DNA of 43,613 bases from Bifidobacteriaceae bacterium (GCA_022650895.1 JALCQC010000020.1:1-43613), one strand, 5' to 3'. Shown: positions 1 through 9,532, counted from the stretch's first letter. The notes: generated by a model not told the origin, from the sequence alone. Made by a program: numbers and translations.

Positions 1-689
1 TGGCCGCTTTCCAAGGTGACTCGGCCGTGCTCGGGCTTCATGTCCAGCAGCGCCGCAAGGTTGGCTTCGAAGTTGATGGCGTAGTCGACCGTGTGGAATC
101 CGATGAGATCCGCTCCCAGCACTCCCTCCAAAATCTCCTTGTTCCACGGCAATGTGCGGAAGATCTCGACGCTGGGGAAGGGGACGTGGAGGAACCAGCC
201 GATGGAGGCGTTGGGGAAGCGTTTGCGCAGCATTCCCGGAAGCAGCATGAGGTGATAGTCCTGGATCCAGATGGTGTCGCCCTTGCGGACCAGTGGGGTG
301 AGAGCCTCCATGAACTGCCGGTTCACCGACTGATAGGTCTCCCACGTCTCCGGGTCGAACACCGCTTCATGCGAGAAGTCGTGCAGCAGCGGCCACAGTG
401 TGTCATTCGCAAAGCCTTCGTAGTACCCGGCCACGTCCTCATGGCTGAGAAAGATCGGCACACAGCGGTTCTGTTTGTAGACATCCCTTATTTTTTCAAG
501 CTCTTCCTCGGAGCGATCCTCGGGCTCAATGCCGCTCCAGCCGACCCACAGGCTGTCATGATGCGCCTTGTGATATGGCCCAATGGCCGTAGCAAGCCCG
601 CCCACGCTCTGCCGCAGCGTGTACGAACCGTCATCCTCTGTCACCAACGAGGCCGGGAGCCTGTTGGACACGATAATTAACCGTCCCAT
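1..689 (-). CDS. otsA: Trehalose-6-phosphate synthase (OtsA, GT20), N-terminal part, cut by window edge
   Basis: About 229 N-terminal residues are visible; the gene runs off the left edge. The family makes trehalose 6-phosphate from UDP-glucose and glucose 6-phosphate in the cytosol. The start MGRLIIVSNRLPA is the usual OtsA beginning, followed by GGLATAI, the WVGW motif, and the IWIQDYHLMLLP and GWFLHVPFPS motifs of the GT20 active site. The ATG at 689 is preceded by a strong ribosome site, GAGGAGGTG, a few bases upstream. The gene lies 58 bases after the GH13 gene on the same strand, so it may be read from the sugar operon; a TTGACA box on the minus strand (717-722) could give it its own promoter but no well-spaced -10 box goes with it. 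Identification is firm; only the C-terminal half is unseen. Confidence 0.93.
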   Translation of the reverse strand, partial: MGRLIIVSNRLPASLVTEDDGSYTLRQSVGGLATAIGPYHKAHHDSLWVGWSGIEPEDRSEEELEKIRDVYKQNRCVPIFLSHEDVAGYYEGFANDTLWPLLHDFSHEAVFDPETWETYQSVNRQFMEALTPLVRKGDTIWIQDYHLMLLPGMLRKRFPNASIGWFLHVPFPSVEIFRTLPWNKEILEGVLGADLIGFHTVDYAINFEANLAALLDMKPEHGRVTLESG

Positions 690-747
690 AGCACCTCCTC
701 TTACCCTTATAACACATGTCAATGGAGGATTTACGAGACAGCTGCAG

Positions 748-2595
748 CTACTCCAGCCGGTAAATGAAGGCTTCCCATGGACTCAACTTCCCCAGCAGGA
801 GCGACGCTGCGGTGTTCTCGGCATCATAATTGCTGAGCAAAATACGGTCAGAATCGGCTTGTCTGTTGATAAGCGAGACAACATCCTGTGGCACCCGCTC
901 AGAGCGGGACGTCATGTTGATTACCACCAGAAGTCGTCCTCCGGACTCTCCGGCAATTTTCTCTGAGAGCGTGCGCGTAAAGCTATAAACGGACGGATTG
1001 CCCCTATCCAGCAGATCCCAGCTGCCAGCGGAGACGATCGGATTGGTATGGCGCAATTCGATGAGTTTCTTGTAGAAAGCCAGGACGGAGTCGTCCTCAC
1101 GCTGCTGCTGTCTCACGTTGATGTGGTCCTTGTTCGGGTTGACCGAGAGCCACGGAGCCGTGGGGGCATAGGGGGCCGTGAAACCGGCGTACGTGGTGGC
1201 GTCCCACTGCATGGGCGTGCGGGCGTTGTCGCGGCTGGTGCGCGCCAGTGCCTGCAGCATCTCCTCGGGAGAGTCAAGCGACGCATCCTCCACGCGCTGA
1301 TGGTAGAGGTTGAGGGACTCCACGTCTCTGTACTGATCGAGGCGGGTATAGCCGGCGTTGGTCATGCCGAGTTCCTCACCCTGGTAAATGTAGGGGGTCC
1401 CGCGGTGCAGGTGCAGCAGCAGACCCAACGCCTTCGCCGAGCGCACGCGCATCTCTTCGGTGGAATCGTCTCCGAACCGGGACACCGGCCTGGGCTGATC
1501 GTGGTTGCTGAAATACAGGCTTGCCCAGCCTGCGTTTCGCACAGCTTCCTGGTACCCGCCCAAAGTGCGCTTCAGATCGGTGGCATCCCACGGAACAGAG
1601 TCCCATTTCGAGGTGGGACCGTGGTCGATGGCGACATGTTCGAACAGAAAGAGCATGTCGAGTTCGCCGTCATGGGGATCCGTGATGAAACGGTTGCGCT
1701 CGGGGCCCAGTCCCGGGGCCTCGCCCACGGTGAGGTAGCCGTCGCGCTTTGAGAAGACCTCGTGGCGCATCTGGCGGAGGAATTCGTCCAGACGTGGACC
1801 GTCCGAGGTGAAGGGTTCGGGATTCGAGAATCCCTCCGGGCCTATCGGGCCATCGGGAATGTTGCTTCCCAACTCCCCTGGCAGCTTTCCGTTCTCGTCC
1901 ACCTGTTTGGAGATGAGGCTGATGACGTCCATGCGGAAACCATCGATGCCGCGGTCCATCCACCAATTCATCATGTCGAAGACGGCGGAGCGGACGGATG
2001 GATTCTCCCAGTTGAGATCCGGTTGCTTCTTCGAGAACTGGTGAAGGTAGTATTCGCCGCGCTTTTCGTCATACTCCCACGCGGAGCCGCCGAAATAGGA
2101 GCCCCATCTGTTCGGTTCCGCACCCGGCGTCCCGGGAACGGTTCCCTCGCGGGCGGGCCGCCACCAGTACCAGTCGGCGCGGGCGGAGGCAGTGTCCCGG
2201 GACTCCTGGAACCAAGCGTGCTCGTCGGAGGTGTGGTTCACCACCAAGTCCATGATGACCTTCAGGCCGCGGGAGTGGGCCTGCTCCAGCAGCTCGTCCA
2301 TGTCGGCAAGGGTCCCGAACATGGGGTCGATATCACGGTAGTCAGCGATGTCGTAGCCGTTGTCGTCCTGAGGTGACTTGTACACCGGACTCAGCCAGAC
2401 GACATCGACGCCAAGGTCGGCCAGATAGTCAAGTCTTGACGTGATGCCGGGGAGATCGCCGATGCCGTCCCCATTCGAATCCTGGAAGCTGCGCGGATAG
2501 ATCTGATACACCACCGCGTTGCTCCACCATGGATTCGGGGTGGCTCCGTTCGTGCGAATGGAATCTGGCAGAAAACCTCTGTCCTGCGTCGTCAT
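748..2595 (-). CDS. GH13 alpha-glucosidase, oligo-1,6-glucosidase type
   Basis: A 615-residue cytosolic alpha-glucosidase of the oligo-1,6-glucosidase/alpha-glucosidase group. The catalytic set is visible: nucleophile Asp223 in GFRMDV, acid/base Glu292 in TVGEAPG and Asp366 in FSNHDQ; DLVVNHTS lies at 116-123. The residue after the nucleophile is Val, which in this group goes with alpha-1,6 (isomaltose-like) specificity, while Thr goes with maltose. Length is normal for the family and there is no signal peptide. The ATG is chosen because GGAGGAAAG lies just upstream. It is the last sugar hydrolase of the operon that starts with the binding protein at 9379, about 215 bases after the GH36 gene. 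Cleaving alpha-1,6-glucosides or sucrose released from raffinose-type sugars would fit; exact substrate is inference. Confidence 0.93.
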   Translation of the reverse strand: MTTQDRGFLPDSIRTNGATPNPWWSNAVVYQIYPRSFQDSNGDGIGDLPGITSRLDYLADLGVDVVWLSPVYKSPQDDNGYDIADYRDIDPMFGTLADMDELLEQAHSRGLKVIMDLVVNHTSDEHAWFQESRDTASARADWYWWRPAREGTVPGTPGAEPNRWGSYFGGSAWEYDEKRGEYYLHQFSKKQPDLNWENPSVRSAVFDMMNWWMDRGIDGFRMDVISLISKQVDENGKLPGELGSNIPDGPIGPEGFSNPEPFTSDGPRLDEFLRQMRHEVFSKRDGYLTVGEAPGLGPERNRFITDPHDGELDMLFLFEHVAIDHGPTSKWDSVPWDATDLKRTLGGYQEAVRNAGWASLYFSNHDQPRPVSRFGDDSTEEMRVRSAKALGLLLHLHRGTPYIYQGEELGMTNAGYTRLDQYRDVESLNLYHQRVEDASLDSPEEMLQALARTSRDNARTPMQWDATTYAGFTAPYAPTAPWLSVNPNKDHINVRQQQREDDSVLAFYKKLIELRHTNPIVSAGSWDLLDRGNPSVYSFTRTLSEKIAGESGGRLLVVINMTSRSERVPQDVVSLINRQADSDRILLSNYDAENTAASLLLGKLSPWEAFIYRLE

Positions 2596-2774
2596 TCTCT
2601 GCTTTCCTCCAACTCCAACTGGGCTTCATTGCGTCGCCTCCATGATAGAGGCAGAGGCGGAACCCGGCCAGAACCCTTGTGGACGAACCCGTTACGCGGG
2701 GAAGGAGTAGGAATCACATGGGCCAGGCGCGCCGCACTGTGCATCCCACGCCGACGCGCCAGAGGTCAACTCAC

Positions 2775-2822
2775 GATTTCACAGTCTCGCAGTCTCGCAG
2801 TCTCGCAGTTTCACAGTCTTAC
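2775..2822. repeat. Six tandem octamers of AGTCTCGC type
   Basis: Three perfect copies of AGTCTCGC (2783-2806) are flanked by degenerate units: GATTTCAC before, AGTTTCAC and AGTCTTAC after. The last two units overlap the stop codon and final codons of the GH36 gene (ends at 2811). No matching inverted arm is seen, so it is not an ordinary hairpin terminator. The octamer period means copy changes would shift a reading frame, but only the untranslated part would normally be affected. Confidence 0.8.
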
Positions 2823-5021
2823 AGCCTCGAACAGAACCGCCTGCTCGGGGTTGATCTGGGGCGGGCGGATTCCCACCCTCCGCAAGGTGCGCCCGTTGGC
2901 TTGGACGCCGGCCTCATTCCACCACAGGAGTGCGCTCTGCCCGTTTCCGATGTCCGTGAGGTCCTCGTTGATCCTCAGCGGCCTCACGAGGTACAGTGCG
3001 CCATCCTCGAGGCCGGGCAGGTGGACGGGGGCTGCGGGGTAGTACTGCGAAGTCGTCACCTGCGCGAATCTGTACAGCGCACGATTTCCGTCAGCCGACA
3101 CGACACCGTCCAAGCGAATAGCGGCGTCAATGGCATCTCCATGCACCACGGTTCCATAAGAAAACAGCGAACGGTACTCCTTATGCACCGTGATCCATTC
3201 TTTAAGGGTCTCAAGGCTGGAAGGCCCGACCCGCGTGAGGTCCCATTCAACTCCAAGATGGCCAAAGAACGCCGTTGCCGCACGCATCGTGAGAGAGGTG
3301 CTCCTATCGGTGGAATGTGCCGGAGAATCCCCGATGTGCTCACCCATCATCTCGGGAGGCACGAGCAGCGAGGTGTAGCGCTGGATGTCGAGGCGCTCCA
3401 CGGGATCAACGCAGTCGGAGACCCATACCCTGTCGGCATGGTCGAGTATCCCCAGATCGATTCTTCCTCCGCCTGAGCTGCAGGTTTCGATTTCAAGCGA
3501 GGGGAACTGCTCTTTCAACCAGTCGAAGATGGCGTAGACGGCCATGGTCTGTGAGTGGACACAGGGCAGGCCACCGGTCGGCGAAACCGCTTCGGTCACC
3601 ATCTTGTTGTGATCCCATTTGATGTAGTCGATCGAGAGGTCGGAAACAAGCTTTCTCATGGACTCACGAATGTAATCAAACGCTTGGGGATTCGACAGAT
3701 CAATCACCTGCTGGTCGCGTCCCTGCATCGGCAAGCGGTGAGGGGTCGGACGCAGAATCCATTCCGGGTGCTGCCGCGCAACCTGCGAATCGGGACTGAT
3801 CATCTCTGGCTCGAACCACAGACCGAATTCCATACCGAGCGAATGCACGTAGTCGGCAAGGGGACCAAGCCCTTCCGGCCATACCTGGTTGTCCACCTGC
3901 CAGTCACCGAGGGCCGAGGTGTCATCCCTCCTTCCCCGGAACCAGCCATCATCAACAACGAAACGCTCTATCCCGCTGTCACGGGCCAAGGTTGCGAGCG
4001 TCTTCAGCTTTTCGTAGGACTGATTGAAATACACCGCTTCCCATGTGTTGAGAGTTACCGGCCGCGGCTTCGACAGCAAGGACGGGTGCATTGCCCGCAC
4101 GTAGCGGTGGAAGCGATGCCCAACAGCGTTCATTCCCTCTCCGAAGCTTCCATACAGCCACGGGGTCTCGTAGCTTTCACCCTTCTTCAGGATCATCTCG
4201 CCACCGAACAGTTCCTCACCTCCGCCGAGGAGTCCTGTGGTGTACGGAGTCTTCTCGGCGCTGTAGAAGCCGTTCCCGCTCCATCCCACATGCACCGAAT
4301 AGCATGTTCCCTGTTCGAATCCGAAGCCCTCCCGGCCTGCGGAAAGCAGAGTGCAGGAATCGAAATCAGGGCGTCCGACGAGCGACACCTTTTCGAACCT
4401 GCCGAAGGTGAAGGGCTGGCGTTGTGCGGACCGCTCCCTCAGATGGTGACCCGTCATGGATTCGAGGACGCTCATCGACGAGGGCACGGGGAAGGCCAGC
4501 TCGACCTTGCCGATCTCGAGCGGCTCGTGATCGTGTTCGCTGCTATTCGTCACCGTCATGCGCTGCCTGACAGCTCCCCCTCGAAGCATTTCGAGCGTCC
4601 AGAACACGCTCACTCCGAGCTCGTCATCGGAGGCAGAGACATGGACGGCCGAGCAGCGCACTTCCTCGCCGCCGCCCTCGTCGGTGGCGATGTCCGTCAC
4701 AGTGAAGTGAGGGAAAATCTCGACGCCGCCCCTCCTCGCCACAAACCGTTTGCTGCCCGTCCACGCTTCGGACTGGGTGGGAAGGATGCTTGGCCATGAT
4801 GTCTCATCGAGGGCACCCGAGACGCGTTGCGGGTTGAGAACGGCTTTCAGAGGCCGGAGGTTCTCGATGGGCAATGCCTCCCCCCAATAGGAGATTCTAG
4901 GGAGCTGCCCCTCCCAGAAATCTAGCTGGAGACCGGCCGTCCCCTCCTCATCCTCAAGGTAGAGGGCACCCGAGTTCTGCAGCGAACCTTGTCCGTCTTC
5001 GATGATGTGCTCAATTTTCAT
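2811..5021 (-). CDS. GH36 alpha-galactosidase
   Basis: A 736-residue alpha-galactosidase that removes terminal alpha-1,6-galactose from melibiose, raffinose and stachyose in the cytosol. It has the GH36 layout: an N-terminal beta-sandwich (about 1-320), a TIM barrel (about 320-640) and a C-terminal sheet. Diagnostic motifs are visible: VVDDGWF (355-361), LWFEPEMISP, nucleophile Asp470 in DYIKWDHNK, CSSGGGRID, and acid/base Asp536 in VSDCVDP. Length matches the tetrameric bacterial GH36 group. The ATG has only a weak ribosome site. It follows the GH27 gene by 107 bases on the same strand. The last codons lie inside an octamer repeat. Confidence 0.95.
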   Translation of the reverse strand: MKIEHIIEDGQGSLQNSGALYLEDEEGTAGLQLDFWEGQLPRISYWGEALPIENLRPLKAVLNPQRVSGALDETSWPSILPTQSEAWTGSKRFVARRGGVEIFPHFTVTDIATDEGGGEEVRCSAVHVSASDDELGVSVFWTLEMLRGGAVRQRMTVTNSSEHDHEPLEIGKVELAFPVPSSMSVLESMTGHHLRERSAQRQPFTFGRFEKVSLVGRPDFDSCTLLSAGREGFGFEQGTCYSVHVGWSGNGFYSAEKTPYTTGLLGGGEELFGGEMILKKGESYETPWLYGSFGEGMNAVGHRFHRYVRAMHPSLLSKPRPVTLNTWEAVYFNQSYEKLKTLATLARDSGIERFVVDDGWFRGRRDDTSALGDWQVDNQVWPEGLGPLADYVHSLGMEFGLWFEPEMISPDSQVARQHPEWILRPTPHRLPMQGRDQQVIDLSNPQAFDYIRESMRKLVSDLSIDYIKWDHNKMVTEAVSPTGGLPCVHSQTMAVYAIFDWLKEQFPSLEIETCSSGGGRIDLGILDHADRVWVSDCVDPVERLDIQRYTSLLVPPEMMGEHIGDSPAHSTDRSTSLTMRAATAFFGHLGVEWDLTRVGPSSLETLKEWITVHKEYRSLFSYGTVVHGDAIDAAIRLDGVVSADGNRALYRFAQVTTSQYYPAAPVHLPGLEDGALYLVRPLRINEDLTDIGNGQSALLWWNEAGVQANGRTLRRVGIRPPQINPEQAVLFEAVRL

Positions 5022-5128
5022 TTAATTCTCACTTCAGGTTGTCGTGTGCAGCCAGCCAGTTCGGCGCTGCAGTGAACGTCTCTTTTCCAGAGCCGACGAC
5101 TTCATGTCATACGGTCTTTTTGAGGTTC

Positions 5129-6274
5129 CTACTCAATCGAAAGAACGCACCCATGAGCCGGTACGGCCTGCTCGGGATTCCCCAGAGCAATCAGCTCATT
5201 GTCCAAGAAATGGCCGTTGGGCAGATCAAGGCTCCGCGAGCTGAGATTAACGGCAAGGTGCGCAGTTTTGCCGTCGCTGAGTGTGCGACTCCACAGCTCC
5301 CACTCCCCCTCAGTCTTGAAGCTCGCTTCTCCCACCACATCTTGATCTATGCGCAAAACGACCGGATTCATCAAAAGATCACGCAGTTCAGGGCTCATTC
5401 GGCGAACGTCATTGCCCAGAAGGAGAGGAGCCCTCATCATCGCCCACAATGCCAGATGAGTTTGGGATTCTTCAAAAGTGAGATTCTTATGTCCCACATG
5501 GAGCATATCGGGATCATTCCAACCGGCGTCAGTCCCAGCGAGCGAAGAGAATCTCGGGCTGCTCGTCGCATGGGCGATGCTGAGGATCGATTCCCATGTC
5601 GCATGAAGATCGGGAGTCGTCCTCCACATGTGCGTAAGGCGCGGAGCCCAATTTTCCTCGTTCTCCTCACCGTAAGTGCTTGCGGAGAGAACGATTCCAC
5701 GGCCCGAATCCTTGATTGCCATATCCCACATTCCGAAGATTTCCTCGGCACGTCCATGATTCTTTGCGAGATCGGTCCCGCACCAATCCACCTTGAGGAA
5801 GTCAACTCCCCATTCGGCGAAGAGACCTGCGTCTTCTGGCTCACGTCCAAGGCTGCCAGTGGCGGGAAGGCCCTGAGGGCCACTACCTTCCTCCCCACCA
5901 CAGGCATAGACGTTGGCGACAGCGTAGATTCCAAATTTGAGGCCGCGGTCGTGCAACTGATCCCCAATGAACTTCATTCCATGAGGAAACCTACGGGGAT
6001 CAGGGCGAAGCAGCCCATCTTCGCCGCGAGGCTGCCTGGGATCCTGCCATCTGTCATCGATATTGACATAACGGTATCCGGCGTCGCGCAGACCGCTGTC
6101 CACTATTGCGTCCGCGGTCTCAAGAATGAGTTTCTCACTCAGCGCGACTTTACCTGGAAGGCTGCGATCCCAATCGTCAGGGAGGCCATGCTGGCCCCCA
6201 AAGGGGTTGTACGAATTCCACCCCAGAGGAGGTGCGCTCGCCAAGGAGTTCGTGGGGTCATATGTTGTTGCCAT
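5129..6274 (-). CDS. GH27 alpha-galactosidase
   Basis: A 381-residue GH27 alpha-galactosidase (alternatively a galactoside-specific relative within the family). Motifs: PPLGWNSYN near the start, YVNIDDRWQ (69-77), GLKFGIYA (111-118), nucleophile Asp163 in LKVDWCG, acid/base Asp222 in MWRTTPDL, and WNDPDML (252-258). No signal peptide, so it is cytosolic. The start is supported by AAGGAAAAC upstream of ATG. Only 11 bases separate it from the permease gene before it, so it is in the transporter operon. Having both a GH27 and a GH36 enzyme in one operon suggests different chain lengths or linkages are handled by each; that is inference. Confidence 0.94.
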   Translation of the reverse strand: MATTYDPTNSLASAPPLGWNSYNPFGGQHGLPDDWDRSLPGKVALSEKLILETADAIVDSGLRDAGYRYVNIDDRWQDPRQPRGEDGLLRPDPRRFPHGMKFIGDQLHDRGLKFGIYAVANVYACGGEEGSGPQGLPATGSLGREPEDAGLFAEWGVDFLKVDWCGTDLAKNHGRAEEIFGMWDMAIKDSGRGIVLSASTYGEENEENWAPRLTHMWRTTPDLHATWESILSIAHATSSPRFSSLAGTDAGWNDPDMLHVGHKNLTFEESQTHLALWAMMRAPLLLGNDVRRMSPELRDLLMNPVVLRIDQDVVGEASFKTEGEWELWSRTLSDGKTAHLAVNLSSRSLDLPNGHFLDNELIALGNPEQAVPAHGCVLSIE

Positions 6275-6285
6275 CGGTGTTTTCC

Positions 6286-7131
6286 TTACTTCATTCCGGA
6301 CATCTTGACGCCTTCGACAATATGCCTCTGGAAGATGAAGAACAGAATGACCAGAGGAATAATCGATGTAACCGCAGCGGCAAAGAGAACGGGGAAATCA
6401 ACAGAATACGAGTTGAGATACGACGAGAGAGCAACCTGGACGGTCCACGAGTGTTCATCCTGTCCCACCACCAACGGCCAGAGGAAAGCATTCCAGCTGT
6501 TGATGAAGCCGATGGCTCCCAGTGCCACGGTGATTCCCTTTGCGTTCGGCAGAACGATGCGGAAGAACACTCCCCATGGGCCCAGCCCGTCTAGTCTTCC
6601 CGCTTCTTCCAGCTCATCAGGAAAATCAAGGAAAAATTGGCGGAAGAGGAATACCGAGAAGACGCTGAAAATCCCCGGAACGATAATACCGGCCAAAGTG
6701 CTCACCCATCCCAACGCCGAAACCACCGCGAATGAGGGGACGAAAGTCACTGCAGTAGGAACCATCATTGTCGCCAAGAACGCCGCGAAAACCAGATTCC
6801 TCCTGCGGTAGGGCACTCGGGCAAGTCCATATCCTGCAGCGGCCGAAATGGCCAGCTGCAAAACGATTTGGATGACGGAGATGACGGCCGAATTCAACAG
6901 TCCTTGAGGAAAGATGGAGCCATCTTCAAACACCTCCGCAAAGTTCTGCCACTGTAGCTCTTTGGGGAACCATACCCAGTCGAGTGAAGTGACCTCGGCT
7001 TTCGTGCTGAGTGCATTTCTTAGCATCACGTAAAACGGGACGAGGAAGATGATGGCGAGAATGATGAGGAGCAGATAGATAAGTGTCTGCCGTACAACCC
7101 GAGAAGCAGAGATTCTATGTCGATTTTTCAT
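6286..7131 (-). CDS. Sugar ABC transporter permease, MalG type
   Basis: A 281-residue inner-membrane permease of the carbohydrate uptake (CUT1) class with six predicted helices, starting near residues 12-32. The EAA loop that contacts the ATPase is visible as EEAGRLDGLGPWGVFFRIVL. Start and the upstream permease's stop share the bases ATGA (7128-7131), which shows translational coupling. No ATPase gene is present in the operon. Such importers in actinobacteria and Gram-positives commonly use a shared MsiK-type ATPase encoded elsewhere. Confidence 0.95.
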   Translation of the reverse strand: MKNRHRISASRVVRQTLIYLLLIILAIIFLVPFYVMLRNALSTKAEVTSLDWVWFPKELQWQNFAEVFEDGSIFPQGLLNSAVISVIQIVLQLAISAAAGYGLARVPYRRRNLVFAAFLATMMVPTAVTFVPSFAVVSALGWVSTLAGIIVPGIFSVFSVFLFRQFFLDFPDELEEAGRLDGLGPWGVFFRIVLPNAKGITVALGAIGFINSWNAFLWPLVVGQDEHSWTVQVALSSYLNSYSVDFPVLFAAAVTSIIPLVILFFIFQRHIVEGVKMSGMK

Positions 7132-8105
7132 TTCTTGCTACCCGTCAACTTTCCTTGCAGCAATGCGAAAATAACAATCACGATAGTGAGTATGAACGCT
7201 CCGGCAGAACCGACACCGTAATTCTGGCTTGAGAACGCCATGTTGTAGAGATAGACCAATGGCGGCATTGCAAGGCTGAGGTTTCCTGAACCACTGCCAC
7301 TCGCGGACCCGAGAACGTTATAGAACTCATCAAACGCCTGGAATGCTCCGATGAGACAGAGAAGCGATACGGAGATCGTGGTGTTTTTCAACAGGGGAAG
7401 AGTGATGTAGCGCAGCTCCTGGAACTTATTCCTGATGCCATCGATTCGTCCCGCCTCATAGACTTCAGGAGGAATATCCTGCAGCCCTGCGGTGAATAGA
7501 ATCATGTAAAGCCCTACCTGGAGCCACAGCCTTACCGTGACCAGCACGAGCCAATACCACGGTGGAGTGGAGGCGGAAATCCATTGAATGGGTTCTACGC
7601 CAAACCACCCCAGGATGGTATTCATGAAACCGGATGAGGTGCCATTGAAAAGGCTCATTTTCCAGATGGCGGAGGCGACCACATACGAACATGCGGTGGG
7701 AATGAAGAACACCGTACGGAAGAAGCCTCGTCCGAACTTGACTTCATTGACAAGAAGGGCCAGTCCAAGGGAGAAGGCAAGCGTCAAAGGAACAATGATG
7801 ATGGCGAAAATAGCTACCAAGATCATCGAGGAGCGAAATTGCGGGTCGGAGAGCACCTGTATGTAGTTGCTGAGGCCCACGAATTTCGTCGGCGTAATGG
7901 TCGTCTGAGCATTGCCGAATGACAGAACGATTCCCCAGACAATGGGAATTCCCACAAAGACAAGAAGTCCCAATGCCATCGGTCCCACGAATGACCAAAA
8001 TGTCAAGGTATTGCGTCGACGCAATTTCTTGTAGTCATTGCGCCGCTTGGCGGATTCGGGACTCTTCTCCAAATCCGCCGAAGCGTTCTTAGAGATTGAG
8101 CTCAC
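7128..8105 (-). CDS. Sugar ABC transporter permease, MalF type
   Basis: A 325-residue permease, partner of the MalG-type protein that follows. A charged N-terminal tail of about 30 residues precedes the first helix (FWSFVGPMALGLLVFVGIPI); six helices are apparent, with the EAA-type loop EAGRIDGIRNKFQELRYITL. The start is GTG (8103-8105) overlapping the stop of the binding-protein gene as GTGA. That overlap is the reason for choosing this start. The pair imports the ligand of the binding protein at 8102-9379. Confidence 0.95.
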   Translation of the reverse strand: MSSISKNASADLEKSPESAKRRNDYKKLRRRNTLTFWSFVGPMALGLLVFVGIPIVWGIVLSFGNAQTTITPTKFVGLSNYIQVLSDPQFRSSMILVAIFAIIIVPLTLAFSLGLALLVNEVKFGRGFFRTVFFIPTACSYVVASAIWKMSLFNGTSSGFMNTILGWFGVEPIQWISASTPPWYWLVLVTVRLWLQVGLYMILFTAGLQDIPPEVYEAGRIDGIRNKFQELRYITLPLLKNTTISVSLLCLIGAFQAFDEFYNVLGSASGSGSGNLSLAMPPLVYLYNMAFSSQNYGVGSAGAFILTIVIVIFALLQGKLTGSKK

Positions 8106-9379
8106 TTGACCTTCGCCTCCGCCTTCGTCTTTTCGATGTTATTGGCTATCGTCGTGGCAGCTTTCTCGATTTCAGTCTTTGCATCTGCCCCTTTGTTCAC
8201 CACATTGCCAAGGGCGGTGCTCAGAGCAGTCATGGAGGAAGTGCTCCAATAAACGCCTCCGGAGAGATGACCATACTTCTTGATGGCTTCCATGAAGACG
8301 GAGGCAGGCTCCTTATTCAAAGCGGGGGTATCGTCGATAATCGATTGGCGTACTGGTGCCGTTGCACCAAACTTCGTCGACCATTCCTTTTGGGCATCCT
8401 TGTTATCAACCCAAAGCCACTTGACGAATTGCTTGGCGGCCTTAATGTTCTTGCTCGCCGCATTCACCTGTGAATACCAGCCGCCGTACCAGGTTGCCGG
8501 CTGTCCTTGGTCATCAAGCGCCGGCCACGGAACGACGCCGAAGTCATCGCCAAGAGCCTCTTGGACACTCGGCAGACTCCACTGCCCGGCCCACTGCATC
8601 GCCGTCTGCCCACTGGTGAAAGCAGTTGCGTCATACCAATCGGTGGAGGCTCCCTGAAGCAATGACCCGGAAGTGCACAGCTGCGTCATTTTGTTAAAGG
8701 CCTTGACGGTCCGGTCATTGTTGAACTTGACGTTTCCATCACTATCGATGATCTCGTTGCCAGCTGACCATACCGCCAATTGAGGTATATGGTCCTGAGT
8801 GCAACCTGAGTTCCCCAGGAAGAGCCCCTTCACCTTTCCTGTCGTCAGCTTCTTAGAAGCGGCGATGAGCTCGTCAAGAGTCGTGGGTGGGGTGACTCCG
8901 GCAGCCTGGAGCATGCTCTTCCGGTAATAGAGCAGTCCATCTCCATCGGTCATCGGCACGCCGTAGATCTTGTCCTTGTAGGTGACTGCCTGAATATTAT
9001 TCTGGTTGAAATCCGAAAGGGCATCTCCGAAAAGATCGTCAACGGGAGCAACATGGCCTGCCAAAATATGTTCGCCACTGGGTTCACTCTCGAAAACGTC
9101 CGGGCCATTACCCGCAAGGAGAGCCGCGTTCAGCTTTGAGGCGTAATCACCGGAAACCACGGTAACGGTGACATGAATTTTATCCTGAGAGTTGTTGAAC
9201 TCTTCCGCGTACTTTTTGACGGCCTCTTTAGTGCCGTCCTCTCCGTAGTCGTGGTACCACTGCGCTACTTCAATGCGGCCATCCGAAGAAGAGGAAGAAC
9301 CACATCCGGACAGAGCGCCACCAGACAAACCCAACAACACCGCGAGAGCGGCACATTGAACTTTTTTCGTTAGCTTCAT
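8102..9379 (-). CDS. Sugar-binding lipoprotein of ABC importer
   Basis: A 425-residue family 1 extracellular solute-binding protein. It has a lipoprotein signal: a KLTKK charged start, a hydrophobic core and the lipobox LSGC around residues 24-27, followed by a Ser-rich linker. It would be lipid-anchored outside the membrane and hand sugar to the two permeases downstream. GAGGAGAG lies upstream of the ATG. It is the first gene of the operon SBP-permease-permease-GH27-GH36-GH13. The alpha-galactosidases downstream point to raffinose-family oligosaccharides or melibiose as ligand (inference from context). A candidate ROK site lies 47-69 bases upstream. Confidence 0.94.
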   Translation of the reverse strand: MKLTKKVQCAALAVLLGLSGGALSGCGSSSSSDGRIEVAQWYHDYGEDGTKEAVKKYAEEFNNSQDKIHVTVTVVSGDYASKLNAALLAGNGPDVFESEPSGEHILAGHVAPVDDLFGDALSDFNQNNIQAVTYKDKIYGVPMTDGDGLLYYRKSMLQAAGVTPPTTLDELIAASKKLTTGKVKGLFLGNSGCTQDHIPQLAVWSAGNEIIDSDGNVKFNNDRTVKAFNKMTQLCTSGSLLQGASTDWYDATAFTSGQTAMQWAGQWSLPSVQEALGDDFGVVPWPALDDQGQPATWYGGWYSQVNAASKNIKAAKQFVKWLWVDNKDAQKEWSTKFGATAPVRQSIIDDTPALNKEPASVFMEAIKKYGHLSGGVYWSTSSMTALSTALGNVVNKGADAKTEIEKAATTIANNIEKTKAEAKVK

Positions 9380-9414
9380 TTTTATCTCTCCTCATTGAGC
9401 AATAGGTTCCACCA

Positions 9415-9448
9415 GTTAATTTCCTAATACTTTCTTTCGTAAATTAAC
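9415..9448 (-). promoter_or_regulatory. Candidate ROK operator over the alpha-galactoside operon promoter
   Basis: Between the binding-protein start and the ROK gene there is an inverted repeat, GTTAATTT (9415-9422) and AAATTAAC (9441-9448). Within it, 9426-9448 reads TACTTT-N7-TAAA with flanks and agrees with the site at 10790-10812 at 16 of 23 positions by my hand alignment. A possible -10 box TATTAG (minus strand, 9424-9429) lies inside, so a bound protein would block transcription. The role is inference. Confidence 0.5.
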
Positions 9449-9532
9449 TCTAAGGAAAGAATAAAACATTCCCTCCGAAAAAACAAACCCTCCCACGAAG
9501 TCGATTCATACCGTGAGTTATCTGGCCACGCT

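Noticed and set aside
5039-6811. 590-codon plus-strand open frame
   Set aside because: Antisense to the GH27 gene and the MalG-type permease, with no recognisable domain; a shadow frame caused by codon bias.
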